64,000 bases of DNA, taken from NCBI RefSeq assembly GCF_947179165.1, contig NC_077244.1, positions 68,742,144 through 68,806,143 on the forward strand, read 5' to 3'. Every line of letters starts with the position of its first letter. The stretch's first letter is position 1. The stretch is from Solanum dulcamara (Eukaryota; Streptophyta; Magnoliopsida; Solanales; Solanaceae). The notes beneath the pieces are model-generated. The model had not been told where the DNA came from, made no database searches, and worked only from the letters and a program-made list of their open reading frames with translations. This document shows positions 10,968 through 22,242 of this stretch, piece after piece. The position numbers were made by a program, and so were the translations under genes.

Positions 10968-13175
10968 GATTGGGCATCTTTTCTGAAACTTAATAAGACA
11001 AAAAAAGATATAAGTATTAAACTACACATTTAGTTGATTTTATTCAGATGTCAAAGAAAAAGGACAAATTCCTACAAGGGCCTGGGCGATTTCAGAAAAT
11101 TGTATCACAATTCACAAAAGATGGAGACATCATAGGTAAGTCTTAAGAAACTACAAACACTATTTGGTTAAAATTAATAGCAATCACCAATAAGAACAAT
11201 CAACATTTCAAAAAAAATTAATCAGAGGAATATTTAAATCAGCATTCAACCAATAAAAGAAGCAGCAGCATTTTCATAATACACAAACGGATAAAAAATC
11301 TGCTGTAATCTTTAGCACACGAAAAAGGGAACAATGGCATTTTACGGCTACTAAATCCTAAACATAATGATTATTTCTGAATCAAATTCTGGAGGGGACG
11401 TACCTAAGGAAGACTGGAGTGCTCAAACAAATTTCTGAATTTTTACTAACGATTCAAAGCCTTAAATAACTTCTTCTTTTTAAAAAAATAACTTGACCCA
11501 ATTGGACCGATTTTATATATGTCAAGTGTAAACTACTAAAATTGTTCAAAACAAAAAATCTAACCAGCCCAAAAGTGGCTAGCCCAATAAAAATAAAGAA
11601 AAAACAAGTAACGAAAACAAATTCCATCTAGAAAGGTGCGAGAAACCCTTTATGTTGTCTGCAAATTGAAAAGTCTTCTCCACCTTCAAGCTTCTTGCTT
11701 TAATGGTATGTTCCTTTCCATCTACATCTTCATTGTACACCCTTTCTTCTTCTTCTTCTAATGATTTGTCCTCTTCAATAGTGAAGTGCAAAAGGTGCTT
11801 CAAAGTTGACCTCAGCCAGCCAACCATTTCAGTTCTTAAAAAAAAAAAATCGAAGTCTTGTTGCCGGGATTTCCTTGGTGAGTTCCAAAGTGATTTCTGT
11901 CATTTGTCTCTTGCGTAGCATCTATGTCGTATCTTCTTTTTTTTCCGATTTGAAAACCCAGTGCTAGATCTGAGAGATTGTATTTGTAACTTTACATTAT
12001 TAAGTACAATTTTTTTTTAAAAGTAATACAATTTTTTAGAAACATAATAATTCATCATCACATAATTATTAAGGTGTAAAATTAAATATACTGAACAAAA
12101 TTTTGTTATTAATTTCAAAATTATATTGATATAAATACACACTTTAAATAATAAAATAAAGGAATAAACCAACTACATTATATATGAGCAAAACCAAAAG
12201 GCTCACTTATTCCAACAAAAATACGTAAAAGGACACTTCTTTTCCCATATAACCAAAACGGATTCACTAGGCTTTGAGTGACTTGCTGGGGGTGGCTCTA
12301 CGGGCTTAAAAAAAAAAAGCAGTTGCCTTATGCCCTAATTTGACGAGCCTCATTTCTTTTTAAGTAATAATAAGTTGTAAGATATATTTTTTAAAAAATA
12401 TTGAATATTATTTGTTGAAAATATAAGCTTTTCATAAGAGAGAAAAGAATTATTAGAAGTTTGATAAATTTAAAACTCTATGTTTCAAGAAAAATTAAAT
12501 GAATTGACTATAATAAATTTTAAAATAATTTATTGTTTTTGTGTTAAATTTGACACATATTCACCTGAAGATCAAAACTCTTTTAACAACGTAATTGCAA
12601 TTATATGCATAAATTTAGTTCGAAAAAACAAAATTGATTTTTTAAAAATAATTTTTTCTCTTGTTGGCATGACAATTATCACTATCTTTTAAATAAAATT
12701 AGAATACGTTGTTGAAGGTACATGACTACTGTTTGTTAAATTTCAGGAGAGTATTAAAAAAAACAGGGAAAAGACATAATAGGATGAGCAATTATTGGCT
12801 CATTTTCCCCAAATTGGCTAATGAAATTCTTACACGTGTCCCTTTAACAAATAAATGGTCGAGATTTCATTAATGCACCAGCAGAAGATAAAATACATCA
12901 GTGCCTTTTTTTGTTTCAGGTTTGAACAAGTCAAGTTTGGCTTCCTTAGTCATTAATTAATCCTTTAATCAGTTTCATTTGTGCTTTTTTTGGGGGAGAT
13001 TTGTTTTTTTTTTTGATTTCTCACATACTCTTCTTAGTTCTTACCAACAAACTGCAGCGTTGGTTTGGAACTTCTGCAGGTTTTGTTTGAATTAATACGT
13101 ACAAGTATTCAATTGTTTAATTCTTTCCAGCTAAATCTAGGTAAGTATTTGAGTTTTAAAACTCTAAAATTTACA
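10968..13175. other. Intergenic with one unassigned open frame
   Basis: Mostly AT-rich spacer. On the minus strand 11827-11579 reads 82 codons starting MVGWLRSTLK, with a run of Glu in the middle and a hydrophobic tail. It resembles nothing I can name and may be a gene fragment. About 12280-12700 carries decayed sequence ('gggctt', 'tatgccctaat') of a type often found in old hAT-like elements, but no transposase domain can be read with confidence. Confidence 0.3.
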
Positions 13176-13905
13176 CTCTGTTTGGATTGTTAGTTATATA
13201 TTGTTTCATTATGTATTGTATTATTTTAATAAATACAATATTTGGATAGATTGTATCGTTTCCATCACTATATAGTATACAACAACAATTTGAAGACAAG
13301 GTACGGGTAGAACTACTATAAAAAAAAAGTAGGGTAAAAGATAAAATATGATTATTAAACAGTAAGTAAGAAAAAATGAGAAAAAAATAAATTAACATAA
13401 CAATGTATTACAATAAATGGATTGTTTTATAAAATGAGACTTTTCGTCATTACCTAACGAGACATTTAACGATAGATGCAATTAATAAAATTTACTCCTT
13501 GTTTGGATAGTTGTTACCCATTGTATTGTATTGTCGGTTTAAATACAATGTTTGTTATAATTGTTACTTAAATTTTATTGTATCGTATAGTTTAAATCCA
13601 TCGTTAGGTAACGATGAAAAGTCTCATTTTTGTGTAACGACCGATTTGGTGTGATTGCGTCGTTACCTTGATATTTTCTTCTCATTTTTTCCTTATTATT
13701 TGATAATTCTATTTTATCATATACCGTAGCTTTTCACAGTAGCTTTACCTCATATCCTACTTTTTTTATAGATGTGTGGCAAAAAGGAAAAAAATAAATA
13801 AATAGATGTGTGGCATTATATAACACCCTGAACGATACAATCTATCTAAACTTTATATTAAATAACAATCAAAATAAACATTTTGTTTAAACTAACAACA
13901 TAACT
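13176..13905. repeat. Nested MITE cluster upstream of the NLR gene
   Basis: Several copies of the phrase 'tgtttggat(a)...ttgtatcgtt' and its reverse complement ('aacgatacaatctatc') occur within 700 bp. The motif 'acctaacga(t)' near 13453 reappears inverted near 13603 ('tcgttaggtaacga'). This is the layout of MITEs that have inserted into one another. The cluster ends about 70 bp before the NLR start codon, so the NLR leader or promoter probably lies in or next to it. Confidence 0.5.
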
Positions 13906-13976
13906 ACAAAAGGCCAGGTAATGCTGATCTAAATTGATGTTGCTGTTTTTTGATCTAGGAAACCAATTACATAGAG

Positions 13977-16568
13977 ATGGCTAATGCTGCTGTGATTTCT
14001 CTCATACGAACTTTGGAGGAACTCGTGCAGAGAAAGCCACATTTGATAAGTGATGAAACAAGAACAATGGTGGATTCCCTCTTTGGTAGTCTTGAATATT
14101 TCCAAGATTTTCTTGAGAACACTAGCAAGAGAAGGCAAAAATATTGTGGAAAGGTTGAAGAGTTGGAGAGAGAGATTAGAACGGCAGTGGAAGAAGCAGA
14201 AGATGTGATTGAACTTAAGATCATATATGGAATAAAGGAAAAAGAGGGATTATCCAATACTTTCTTGAGAACACCTGTAGAAAAGATTGGTACACCAAGG
14301 GAAAGAAGGGCATTACGCCAATTGTTGCTACCATTTGTAGAAAAGATAGATGCTGTGAAGAGGAATGTGATGGGAAGTAGTTTTGTTACAAATCAAGTTC
14401 AAGGCTATGATGATTCTACAAATGAGGATTTGTTGCCTGGTCATTTATCTAGATATGTTGCAAAACTGAATCCAAGAAATATTGTCGTGGGTCTTGAAGA
14501 TGATCTCGTGAGAATAATCAGAAGACTAAAAGGGCCAATGTTAACTCGAGAGATTATCCCCATTTTAGGAATGGGGGGAATAGGAAAAACCACTCTTGCT
14601 AGAAAGGCATTTGATGATTTTGAAACTAGGCATCGCTTTGACATCCATATTTGGGTGACCGTATCTCAAGAATATTGTATTAGAGATATGCTGTTGGACA
14701 TTCTTCGTTGTACTTCAGATGAGACCAATGATCAGTTGATGGATATGATATACAAAAAGTTAAAGGGTAGGAGGTATCTTGTTGTAATGGATGATATTTG
14801 GAGTAGTGACGTCTGGGATCTTATGACAAGAACTTTTCCAGATGATAACAATGGGAGCCGAATTATTTTTACTAGTAGGCAGGAAGAGGTTGCTAATCAT
14901 GCAGATCCTGATAGCAATCCTCATAAAATGAACCTCTTAAATTCAGATAATAGTTGGAAGTTACTTCGTGACAAAGTGTTTGGGGTAGAACATGCATGTC
15001 CTCTTGAATTAGAGTATATTGGAGCGCAAGTCGCACAAAGGTGCCAAGGACTGCCTTTAGCTCTTCTAGTGGTTGCGGGACATCTCTCTAAAATTTCTAG
15101 AACACAAAAAAGTTGGGAAGATGTTGCCAAAAGTGTAAGTAAAGTTGTTGCTAATGAATCAGATATATGTCTAGGAGTGCTTGCTATGAGTTACAATTAC
15201 TTACCTGATCATCTTAAACCATGTTTCCTTTACATGGGAGTCTTCCCGGAAGACAGTGTTGTTAACATTGATAGACTGATGAAGTTATGGATTTCTGAGG
15301 GTTTTCTATCGGATGAATTAGGGGGAAGAGATTGTTTGGAGGATCTTGTTAGCAGGAATCTGGTAATGGTTAGAAACAGGACTTTTAATGGTGAGGCAAA
15401 AACATGTGGTGTCCATGATCTGATTCGTGATTTGATTTTAAGAGAAGCCAAGAAAGAGAAGTTCCTAAATATTACTAGAATTCATAAAGCCACTAATTCT
15501 TTGGCAAAGAAGCTTACAAGTGCTCGTCGCTACAGTTTCCATTCACGCGATCAGGCTGCTTTTTGGAAGTTATCCAATATCATCCGAACATTCCACTTCT
15601 TCAGTGGATTTCAAAAAATTTCTAAACAAGTTCCTCTTTTGGTGTCCTTCAAATTGCTAAGAGTGTTGGCAATCCTAAATGTTACATTTCAAATATTCCC
15701 ACTTGAGATAACAAAATTAGTACAACTCAGATACCTTCAATTCACTTGTTATGATAATATTCACAGGTCAGTATCAGAGCTTTATAATCTGCAAACATTC
15801 ATTCTTGGTTACGGAGTTGAAGGTTTATTACCTCCAACCATACCTGCGGGAATTTGGCAAATGAGAAACTTAAGGCATCTTCATATCGGTGACTTCTTTT
15901 CTTTTCCTATTCCATCAAACAAGCTACAAAATCTACAGGAACTCTCCTGTCTAACTTTGAGTAACTGCACTTCTGAATTATTTTCTCATATTCCCAATCT
16001 TAAAAAGTTGGAAATTGTTGGAAATTATCTGATGGAAATGAAGAGAGAACGCCTAAATAGCCTTTCATGTTTAAAAGAACTTGAAATCTTGAAGTACAGG
16101 GATGACGGGATACAACCTTCCCAAATCCCAAGTAAGTATGCTTTGCCAATATCGCTGAAGAAGTTGACTTTACGTCGTACTAGTTTACCATGGGAAGACG
16201 TGGCAAATATTATAACGTTGCCAAACCTTGAGGTGCTTAAAATTAAAGACAACGGATTTCTTGGTGATGTATGGAGATTAAATGATGAAGATATTTTCAA
16301 TCAACTTAAGTTCCTCCTAATCAGCTGGACAGGTCTGAAGCACTGGAAAGCTGGTAGTATTAACTTCCCAAAGCTGCAACGTCTATGTCTGAAAAGATGC
16401 ATGAACCTGGAGGAAATCCCTCAAGACTTTGGGGAAATATGTACCTTGGAGTCAATAGAGTTGCATGGATGCAGTATATCCGCTGCTAAATCTGGCAAAG
16501 AAATTCAAGAAGAACAGGAGAGCATGGGGAATGAATGTCTTAATGTCCTCATCTATAATCATCCGTAA
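13977..16568 (+). CDS. CC-NB-LRR disease resistance-type protein (R1/RPP13-like)
   Basis: A single-exon gene encoding 863 aa. Residues 1 to about 85 are an Rx-type coiled coil including EEAEDVIE. The NB-ARC domain follows in canonical order: P-loop GMGGIGKTT (about 198-206), kinase-2 VVMDDIW (about 269-275), RNBS-B GSRIIFTSR (about 292-300), GLPLAL (about 358), RNBS-D CFLYMGVFPED (about 417-427), and VHD in place of MHD at about 478-480. Leu-rich repeats of the L-x-x-L-x-x-L type run from about 530 to 850. Length and architecture match R1/RPP13-like CNLs of Solanaceae, which act as intracellular sensors of pathogen effectors. VHD for MHD is a common variant in this group. The frame is uninterrupted, so it looks functional. 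It is flanked by a MITE cluster upstream and a Mutator-like insertion 100 bp past the stop. Which pathogen it recognises cannot be inferred. Confidence 0.93.
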   Translation: MANAAVISLIRTLEELVQRKPHLISDETRTMVDSLFGSLEYFQDFLENTSKRRQKYCGKVEELEREIRTAVEEAEDVIELKIIYGIKEKEGLSNTFLRTPVEKIGTPRERRALRQLLLPFVEKIDAVKRNVMGSSFVTNQVQGYDDSTNEDLLPGHLSRYVAKLNPRNIVVGLEDDLVRIIRRLKGPMLTREIIPILGMGGIGKTTLARKAFDDFETRHRFDIHIWVTVSQEYCIRDMLLDILRCTSDETNDQLMDMIYKKLKGRRYLVVMDDIWSSDVWDLMTRTFPDDNNGSRIIFTSRQEEVANHADPDSNPHKMNLLNSDNSWKLLRDKVFGVEHACPLELEYIGAQVAQRCQGLPLALLVVAGHLSKISRTQKSWEDVAKSVSKVVANESDICLGVLAMSYNYLPDHLKPCFLYMGVFPEDSVVNIDRLMKLWISEGFLSDELGGRDCLEDLVSRNLVMVRNRTFNGEAKTCGVHDLIRDLILREAKKEKFLNITRIHKATNSLAKKLTSARRYSFHSRDQAAFWKLSNIIRTFHFFSGFQKISKQVPLLVSFKLLRVLAILNVTFQIFPLEITKLVQLRYLQFTCYDNIHRSVSELYNLQTFILGYGVEGLLPPTIPAGIWQMRNLRHLHIGDFFSFPIPSNKLQNLQELSCLTLSNCTSELFSHIPNLKKLEIVGNYLMEMKRERLNSLSCLKELEILKYRDDGIQPSQIPSKYALPISLKKLTLRRTSLPWEDVANIITLPNLEVLKIKDNGFLGDVWRLNDEDIFNQLKFLLISWTGLKHWKAGSINFPKLQRLCLKRCMNLEEIPQDFGEICTLESIELHGCSISAAKSGKEIQEEQESMGNECLNVLIYNHP

Positions 16569-16659
16569 GACTCGTACCCCCTTTCAAAAATTATTGCTTT
16601 CTATCTTAATGTTATTTGTTCTTACAAATTGCCTCTATATATCTACAGTTTTAGCACAT

Positions 16660-16669
16660 GTAGTTTAAA
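16660..16669. repeat. Left target-site duplication of the Mutator-like element
   Basis: The 10-mer 'gtagtttaaa' directly precedes the element and recurs exactly at 17641-17650 after it. Confidence 0.85.
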
Positions 16670-17640
16670 GGGGAAACTGACGAATATACTTTTAGGATAC
16701 CGATGTCCTTATAGTCCAAATTTTAGAGTGTCTTTCTACTAATGGCGGACACTGTCTTAATCTTAAGTACCTACCCAATATTTATTTAATCTCTACTCAT
16801 AATTAAAAAATCCACCCAAATTAGTTAAAAAACCCATCCAAATAACATAACCTCCGCACCCAAATTTTAACCCACCACCACTGCCATTACCATAACCTCC
16901 GCCCAACTCCATCAATCTCCGCCTCTTTATAACACCGGAACAAGTTCTCTCTCTCTCTATATAGAATGAAATAATTTTGTTTATTTACTTATTTAGCTTG
17001 AATTTTTTGGTTTTGATTTGAGTTTGTTGATGATGAGTGAATCTACTGGGATTCAGAAGAGTTGGAATTTGCAAATGAATAGTTTCTAAGAGGGCAAACA
17101 CATTTGTTGAAGAACATAGTGAGGAAAAAACACAGTAGAAACTCATATTCTCAGAAGCAGGATCAGAGTGAAGATGAAGAAATTTTGACAGAAATATCCA
17201 GATTAAAGCAAGAACAAAATGCTTTAGAGAATGAAGTTGAAAATATAACTAGAAGATTAGAAGCTAAAGAGAAGGCGGCCACAACAAATGATGGCTTTTT
17301 TGTGTAAAGTCGTTGATGACCCTGAGATTTGCCCAGAATTTTAATAGAGAAAGAGAGATCCAAAAGGCTTAAGTTTAACAAATGGTGAGAAGAAAAGGAG
17401 ACTTGTGATTCCATCCCAGGGGTTTTGGGTTATAATTTGGGTAGATTTTTTTAATTAATTTGGGTCGGTTTTTTAATTATGGGTAGAAATTAAATAAATA
17501 TTAGGTAGGTGCTTAAGATTGAGACACGTGTCTGACCGTTAGTAGAAAAGGTATAGGTAAGGACATCAATATCCTAAAAGTATAATGGAGGGTATTTAGA
17601 TATCAGTTACAATAGTTCGGGTTATATTTGTCCTTTTTCC
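16670..17640. mobile_element. Mutator-like, gene-capturing element (Pack-MULE type)
   Basis: A 971-bp element with long terminal inverted repeats. About 16670-16860 is recognisable, reverse-complemented, in about 17428-17640: shared phrases include 'acttttaggata..gatgtcctta', 'aatcttaag.acctacc.aatatttattta' and 'ataattaaaaaa.c.acccaaatta'. The right repeat has about 40 extra bases near its end. The element is flanked by the identical 10-mer 'gtagtttaaa' at 16660-16669 and 17641-17650. Long TIRs with a 9-11-bp target duplication are the mark of Mutator superfamily elements. No transposase is present. The interior carries a fragment of a heat-shock-factor gene, so it is a non-autonomous element with captured host sequence. 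It lies just downstream of the NLR stop codon, probably in its 3' UTR. Confidence 0.85.
17050..17400 (+). pseudogene. Captured heat-shock factor fragment (HSFC1-like)
   Basis: The reading EELEFANE, then TAG (17080-17082), then FLRGQTHLLKNIVRKKHSR matches the end of a plant HSF DNA-binding domain, where the residue at the stop is normally aromatic. It continues into an oligomerisation segment (EILTEISRLKQEQNALENEVENITRRLEA), whose spacing and wording resemble class C HSFs. Near 17288 the frame shifts and MMAFLCKVVDDPEI follows, again the typical class C continuation, ending in two stops near 17340. The first part of the DNA-binding domain is missing. The fragment sits wholly between the inverted repeats of the Mutator-like element, so it was captured rather than being a resident gene. 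A short open frame (17104-17307) remains, but no HSF function is expected. Confidence 0.75.
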
Positions 17641-17650
17641 GTAGTTTAAA

Positions 17651-20420
17651 ATGTAAAGAACATAGTCAAGTCAGTCTCCAACCAACTTAGGTTTGTTATA
17701 TTGTCCTGTGCTATCTGCTTCAAGAATCATAATGAGTTCCTTCTCCTTCCAATAGGGATATGAGATATTAACTTCTCCAGCTCAGCATACTTCAACCAAG
17801 TTGTGGAGAAAATGGTGTGCATATGATTGACTTGACTCTCCAGCAAGGGGAGATCACTTGTAACTTGTTCATTTGCAAGTTAAGTCTCTTTTCTGTTCCT
17901 TGTAATGATTATTACCTAGGTTGTGTTGCTCTCTCTTTAGTTTGATAATTTTCTTGCAAGCTAAACATCATATGACTGGATCGTATGTTTCTTATAATGC
18001 TGTATTTTGTAATGTTATCTTCCTTAATTTGGGTGCATGCTAATATACTTCTATTCTGTACAATGCTCTGCAGTTTGAGTAGCCTGATTTATTCAGTATG
18101 CTTTAATACCCCTGCTCGAATTAAGAAAAGAACAAAAGAAATTTGTAGGTTGAGAGCTCATCTTGATAGAAAATGTTATGGTTCAGTCCAAGCCCAATGT
18201 CAACAACACCTGGATGTCACACAAGCAACTATTGGGCTGAAATATAAGACTAGAAGACCTTCACAAAGGTTGATTCCAGACGATACAGGCCTAGTTAGCA
18301 ACTGGTTTAAAAGTAGTAGTAGTTAGAAAGAACAGGAGGCGAATCGTGAAGTCTCTGCTCCTCATCTCTACCCTTCTAATTTCTGAAACTTCTCATCTCC
18401 TTCTGGTTCCCAGTTAATTGTTGTTTTAGTATTTGTATATACATATCAGTGTCTGTATGTTGAAATTGGTTTGTATAGAAAATCTTCTGTGAGCTTGATG
18501 GATAAGGGATTAACCCCATTTTTTGAAAAACGGAATCAACTAAGATTAAATTAGTTGAAGTGACCATTCTGTATAGGTATAATGAAATTCACTTTCCCGA
18601 GAGAGGCCACCTTCTCTCAAGCCAACAGTCTTAATGTCTTATACTTCTAGTCGATTGCTCTATGACGGGCTTTCTTTTTTTCTTGGCTTTGTTTGCTCTT
18701 CTACGCTCCACCCCAGCAAGTAATAATTGAAAAACGATGTTTTCTTTCCTTAAAGTCAAGTTGCTTTCCTATGATGCATATTAAGAATCAAAATGAAAAC
18801 TAGTCAAAAAAAAAAAAAGCAATCACAAAGAAAATGCTTCACATATTGTTTCACCCCATTTTAAACGGGTTAAAATGCATGGTATACAACATTTGGACAA
18901 GTAAAGTTAGCCAAAAATGAATTAGCCACAATAATGAACTCTAGTTGGACCTATTAATGAGAAAATTTCGTATATACGACAGTTTTAACACTCAAAATGG
19001 ACAGCCAAGAAAAAAAACATGAATAAAATTCTTTAAGTCAAAAGAGACACAAATCTTAGAGCAGTAAATTCTGAACTTATCAAACTTCAAATAGTTTTCA
19101 AGTTACAATTGTCGACGACAATACTGAGGATTGAGGAAATTATTCAAATTGTTCATTAAAACGTTATTCGAAGGGTGACAACTAAACCAGCTTTCACATA
19201 ATTTCTTTCCATGAATGATAAAGAAATGGATATTGGTTTTAACTTAACCTCAAAAGTTAGCTAAAGATGTGAGAATTGTCCAAGTCATATTAAAAAGTTA
19301 ACAGTAGATGGAGGACTCTTCACACACACATCCTCCCCCTCCGTCCCAGGGTTGGACATCTGATGCGTCTCCAATTTATATGGGGGTCCAACATCGGAAA
19401 TGAGAATTGGGATGGTCTTGATCTAATGCCATAACAAAAAAGTGAACATTGGATCTAACTCAATCTTAAAAATTAACTCAAGAGTGACGATCGCTGAAGC
19501 AATTAATTAAAGAGACCATTGATCCCTTAAAGAGCTGATATGGGACACTTCGCGATGAATGCGCAGATATGTACGTGAAGTGTCTTATTTGAACTTCAAA
19601 ACCTTAAAACTCCAATGATGAAGTTTCAAATATGTGCTTCAGTATCAAATCAGACTAAGTGACCCATTAGCAGCCCAAGGGTATAGAGATGCAACATTTG
19701 CATAGTTTCTATAACATCTTAAATCAATAACTCTACAAACCCAAAAAAATCCTAGTCTTGAAGGAAATTTGCTACAAAGTTAAACAAACAGGAGATGGCC
19801 CAAGACCCAAATCCACATTTGAATATCTACAGAGAAACATGGAATTCTGAACCGCTATAGAAGCGAACGAGTTGATCCCGAACTATAGTCTTCGACTGAC
19901 CCAAGTACATTCCACGTATTATTGTGTTCTTAATCATTTACTTTTTATCAAGTTGCAAAAATTCTAGATTTCAGAATGGATGAGCATACAAATTAACTGT
20001 TTTTAACTATTATTTTTTTTGACTTAATAAAAAAAATAAGAAAATTAAAAAAACTTTTGAATCTTTTGATCTTAAACTAAAAATATGTGGAATGTATCAA
20101 GATGCGTTTTAATTTTGTGTTGTTAACCATATCATATAAAAAAGTTAGAATTAAATAGTCAGCAAAAAAAATCATACTCTTTTTCAGAATGAACTACAAA
20201 GAAAAATAAGATAAATAAATTAATATGGAGAAACTATTATAATCCATTGGATAACAAATTCCATGTATGGTCCGCCCAAGGAAGTACAAAGCTTGGGAGA
20301 GGAATTGTGGAAAAAGAGCATATGATGAGATAGTATGATAAGTAACGAAAATAGACTCCATAAATTGATAATGTACATGAAGCATACATGTTGATGCCAA
20401 TATCAACGGACTCTTCTATA
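17651..20420. other. Intergenic downstream of NLR; no confident gene
   Basis: The frame 17985-18326 (+) encodes 113 aa with a hydrophobic start and a basic middle ending in KSSSS; I recognise no family. About 19240-19680 has phrases such as 'ccaacatcgg' and 'gatggtcttgatctaatgccat' that look like old LTR or leader sequence, without usable ends. The rest is AT-rich spacer. Confidence 0.35.
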
Positions 20421-20650
20421 ATACTCCTTCCATTTCATTTTATATGAGTTAGCTTGATTTAACACGGAGTTTAAGAAAAAAAATTTAAAACTATCTAAAA
20501 TAAGTTATAGATATTTGCGTGACTATAAATCATTTCATTAAGAATAAAATAATATTTTAAAGTTAAATTATTATTTAATATAAAAATATATCATTCGTTT
20601 TGAGACTAACAAAAAAAAGTTATTTGTATAAATTGGAACAGATAGAATAA
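20421..20650. repeat. MITE, Tc1/mariner-like ends
   Basis: It begins 'actccttccatttcatttta' and ends 'ataaattggaacagatagaata', which reads on the other strand as a near-inverse of the start. Length about 230 bp, AT-rich interior. This agrees with the very common plant MITEs whose ends read 'ctccctccgtttca'. Flanks were not resolved. Confidence 0.5.
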
Positions 20651-20750
20651 TAAAAAAGAAAATTGTTTTAGCGGGAAAGAAATTTGTATGTGTGAACATG
20701 TAACGTAGTCGTAATATAGAAAAAGTGTATATAATTGAGTCACGAGAAAC

Positions 20751-21048
20751 TGTTAGAATATGTTAAAATATATTATGCCTTTAATAATATATTTTGAATA
20801 TATTCTAATTAATATTGTACTTTTGTATTTATAGCAAGCATATGTTAGAATATGTTAAAATATATTATGCCTTTAATAATATATTTTGAATATATTCTAA
20901 TTAATATTGTACTTTTGTATTTATAGCAAACATATATTTAGGTTCCTTAGTTTTAACTATTAGTATCAATCTTTGTATTTAGCATATCTTGTAATTTGTA
21001 TATATTAACCAAGTTCAATGAAATTAAGCAAGAAATTCACTTCCTTCA
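20751..21048 (+). repeat. 5' LTR of the copia element
   Basis: A 298-bp sequence starting TGTTAGAATATG and ending CTTCCTTCA, followed directly by the primer-binding site. Its first part is a 92-bp tandem duplication: the unit at 20751-20842 is repeated almost exactly from 20843. Confidence 0.8.
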
Positions 21049-21058
21049 TGGTATCAGA
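21049..21058 (+). other. Primer-binding site (initiator tRNA-Met)
   Basis: 'tggtatcaga' abuts the LTR end and is the usual copia primer site complementary to the 3' end of initiator methionine tRNA. Confidence 0.75.
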
Positions 21059-21121
21059 CTAGTATGATCTCCTAATCCTAGCCTCATCTGTTCTTCTTCC
21101 TATCTCCTTTCATCTTTTCTC

Positions 21122-21900
21122 ATGGCAAATTCGCCCAAATTTCATCCCGCTCTCACCGTCACTAATATTAAGTCTCTCGTATCCGTAATATTAGACAATG
21201 AGCAAGGATTATATCATTCTTGGGCTACTCTGTTCATCAATCTTGCTAGGGTTTATGATTTTTACGATCATTTGGTTCCACCCACAGAAGCGTTGGCTCT
21301 AGCTGCGAACACTACGACCAAATCGGCTGATCGGGCTCTTTGGAAGCGTTTGGACGTTGTTATATTGCAATGGATTTACACTACCATTGCTCCTGATCTT
21401 CTTCTAGCTATCCTCAAACGCAATGACACGGCAGAGGGCGCGTGGAACCGTCTTGAATCTCTTTTTCAAGACAAAAAGCCTCCCGAGCCATCCATCTCGA
21501 GGAGGACTTTACGAACATTGTTTTCAAAGGTTTCACCTCAATTGACAGTTATTATAATTATTTACAATCTTTGGCGAACAGGTTAGCTGATGTTGATGCT
21601 CCGGTGACTAATAGTCGCCTGATTTTACGTCTTACCGGCTTTACTGGAGGCGTATAGTGGTATGGTGGATTTTATACAAAATCAAGAGCCATTGCCCCCC
21701 TTTGAAAGTTGTCGTTCCAGGTTGAAAATGGCTGAGCATACCATAAAGGCTCGCCAAACTCGTGAAAATGGTATGTCCGAAAGTCGAGCTGATAGCGCTG
21801 CCATGGTTGCCGCACCTTTTTTCTCTCTGAATGACTCCTCTGCTAGCAACAAAAGAAACAACAATAATAAAAACAGAAAAATTCAAAATTAAATGGCAAG
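21122..21900 (+). pseudogene. copia gag remnant
   Basis: It opens MANSPKFHPALTVTNIKSLV and continues with YHSWATLF, ALWKRLDVVILQWIYTT and GAWNRLESLFQDKK, the usual N-terminal wording of copia gag. The frame is lost at about 21586 and text continues in another frame (21662-21892: FESCRSRLKMAEH). A nucleocapsid zinc knuckle is not clearly readable. Non-functional. Confidence 0.75.
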
Positions 21901-22242
21901 AAAAAGCCAGCTCAACAAAGCCTAAGTGGACCAGTCTAAGTCATCCGTCATATCAACAGCACCAGTGTCAGCCACGTCATCAAAGCCCACCACCACAGTG
22001 GTAGCCGAGGTGGCAACCTAGTTGGGGAGGTTGGACAGTGACTCCTTGCCCGTTTCCTGCATTCCAGTGGCAGCCAAGGCCCAATTCGGGGGCCAAACGC
22101 CCTTTAACCTCTAGGCCAAGTGTACTTGGGCCCAGACCTCAATATTTTAATGCTTGCACCTACTGCTCCTAGCTACACACCCATCGATATTGAGATCACT
22201 GTGCATGCTCTTTCCTTTTCTCAACCCGATTAAAACTACTAC

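Noticed and set aside
12300..12692. Possible hAT transposase remnant
   Set aside because: A short stretch has hAT-like wording but no conserved block can be read and no ends were found.
17985..18326. 113-codon frame downstream of the NLR
   Set aside because: The hydrophobic start and basic tail match nothing known to me; could be the remnant of an NLR-associated 3' region. Not called as a gene.
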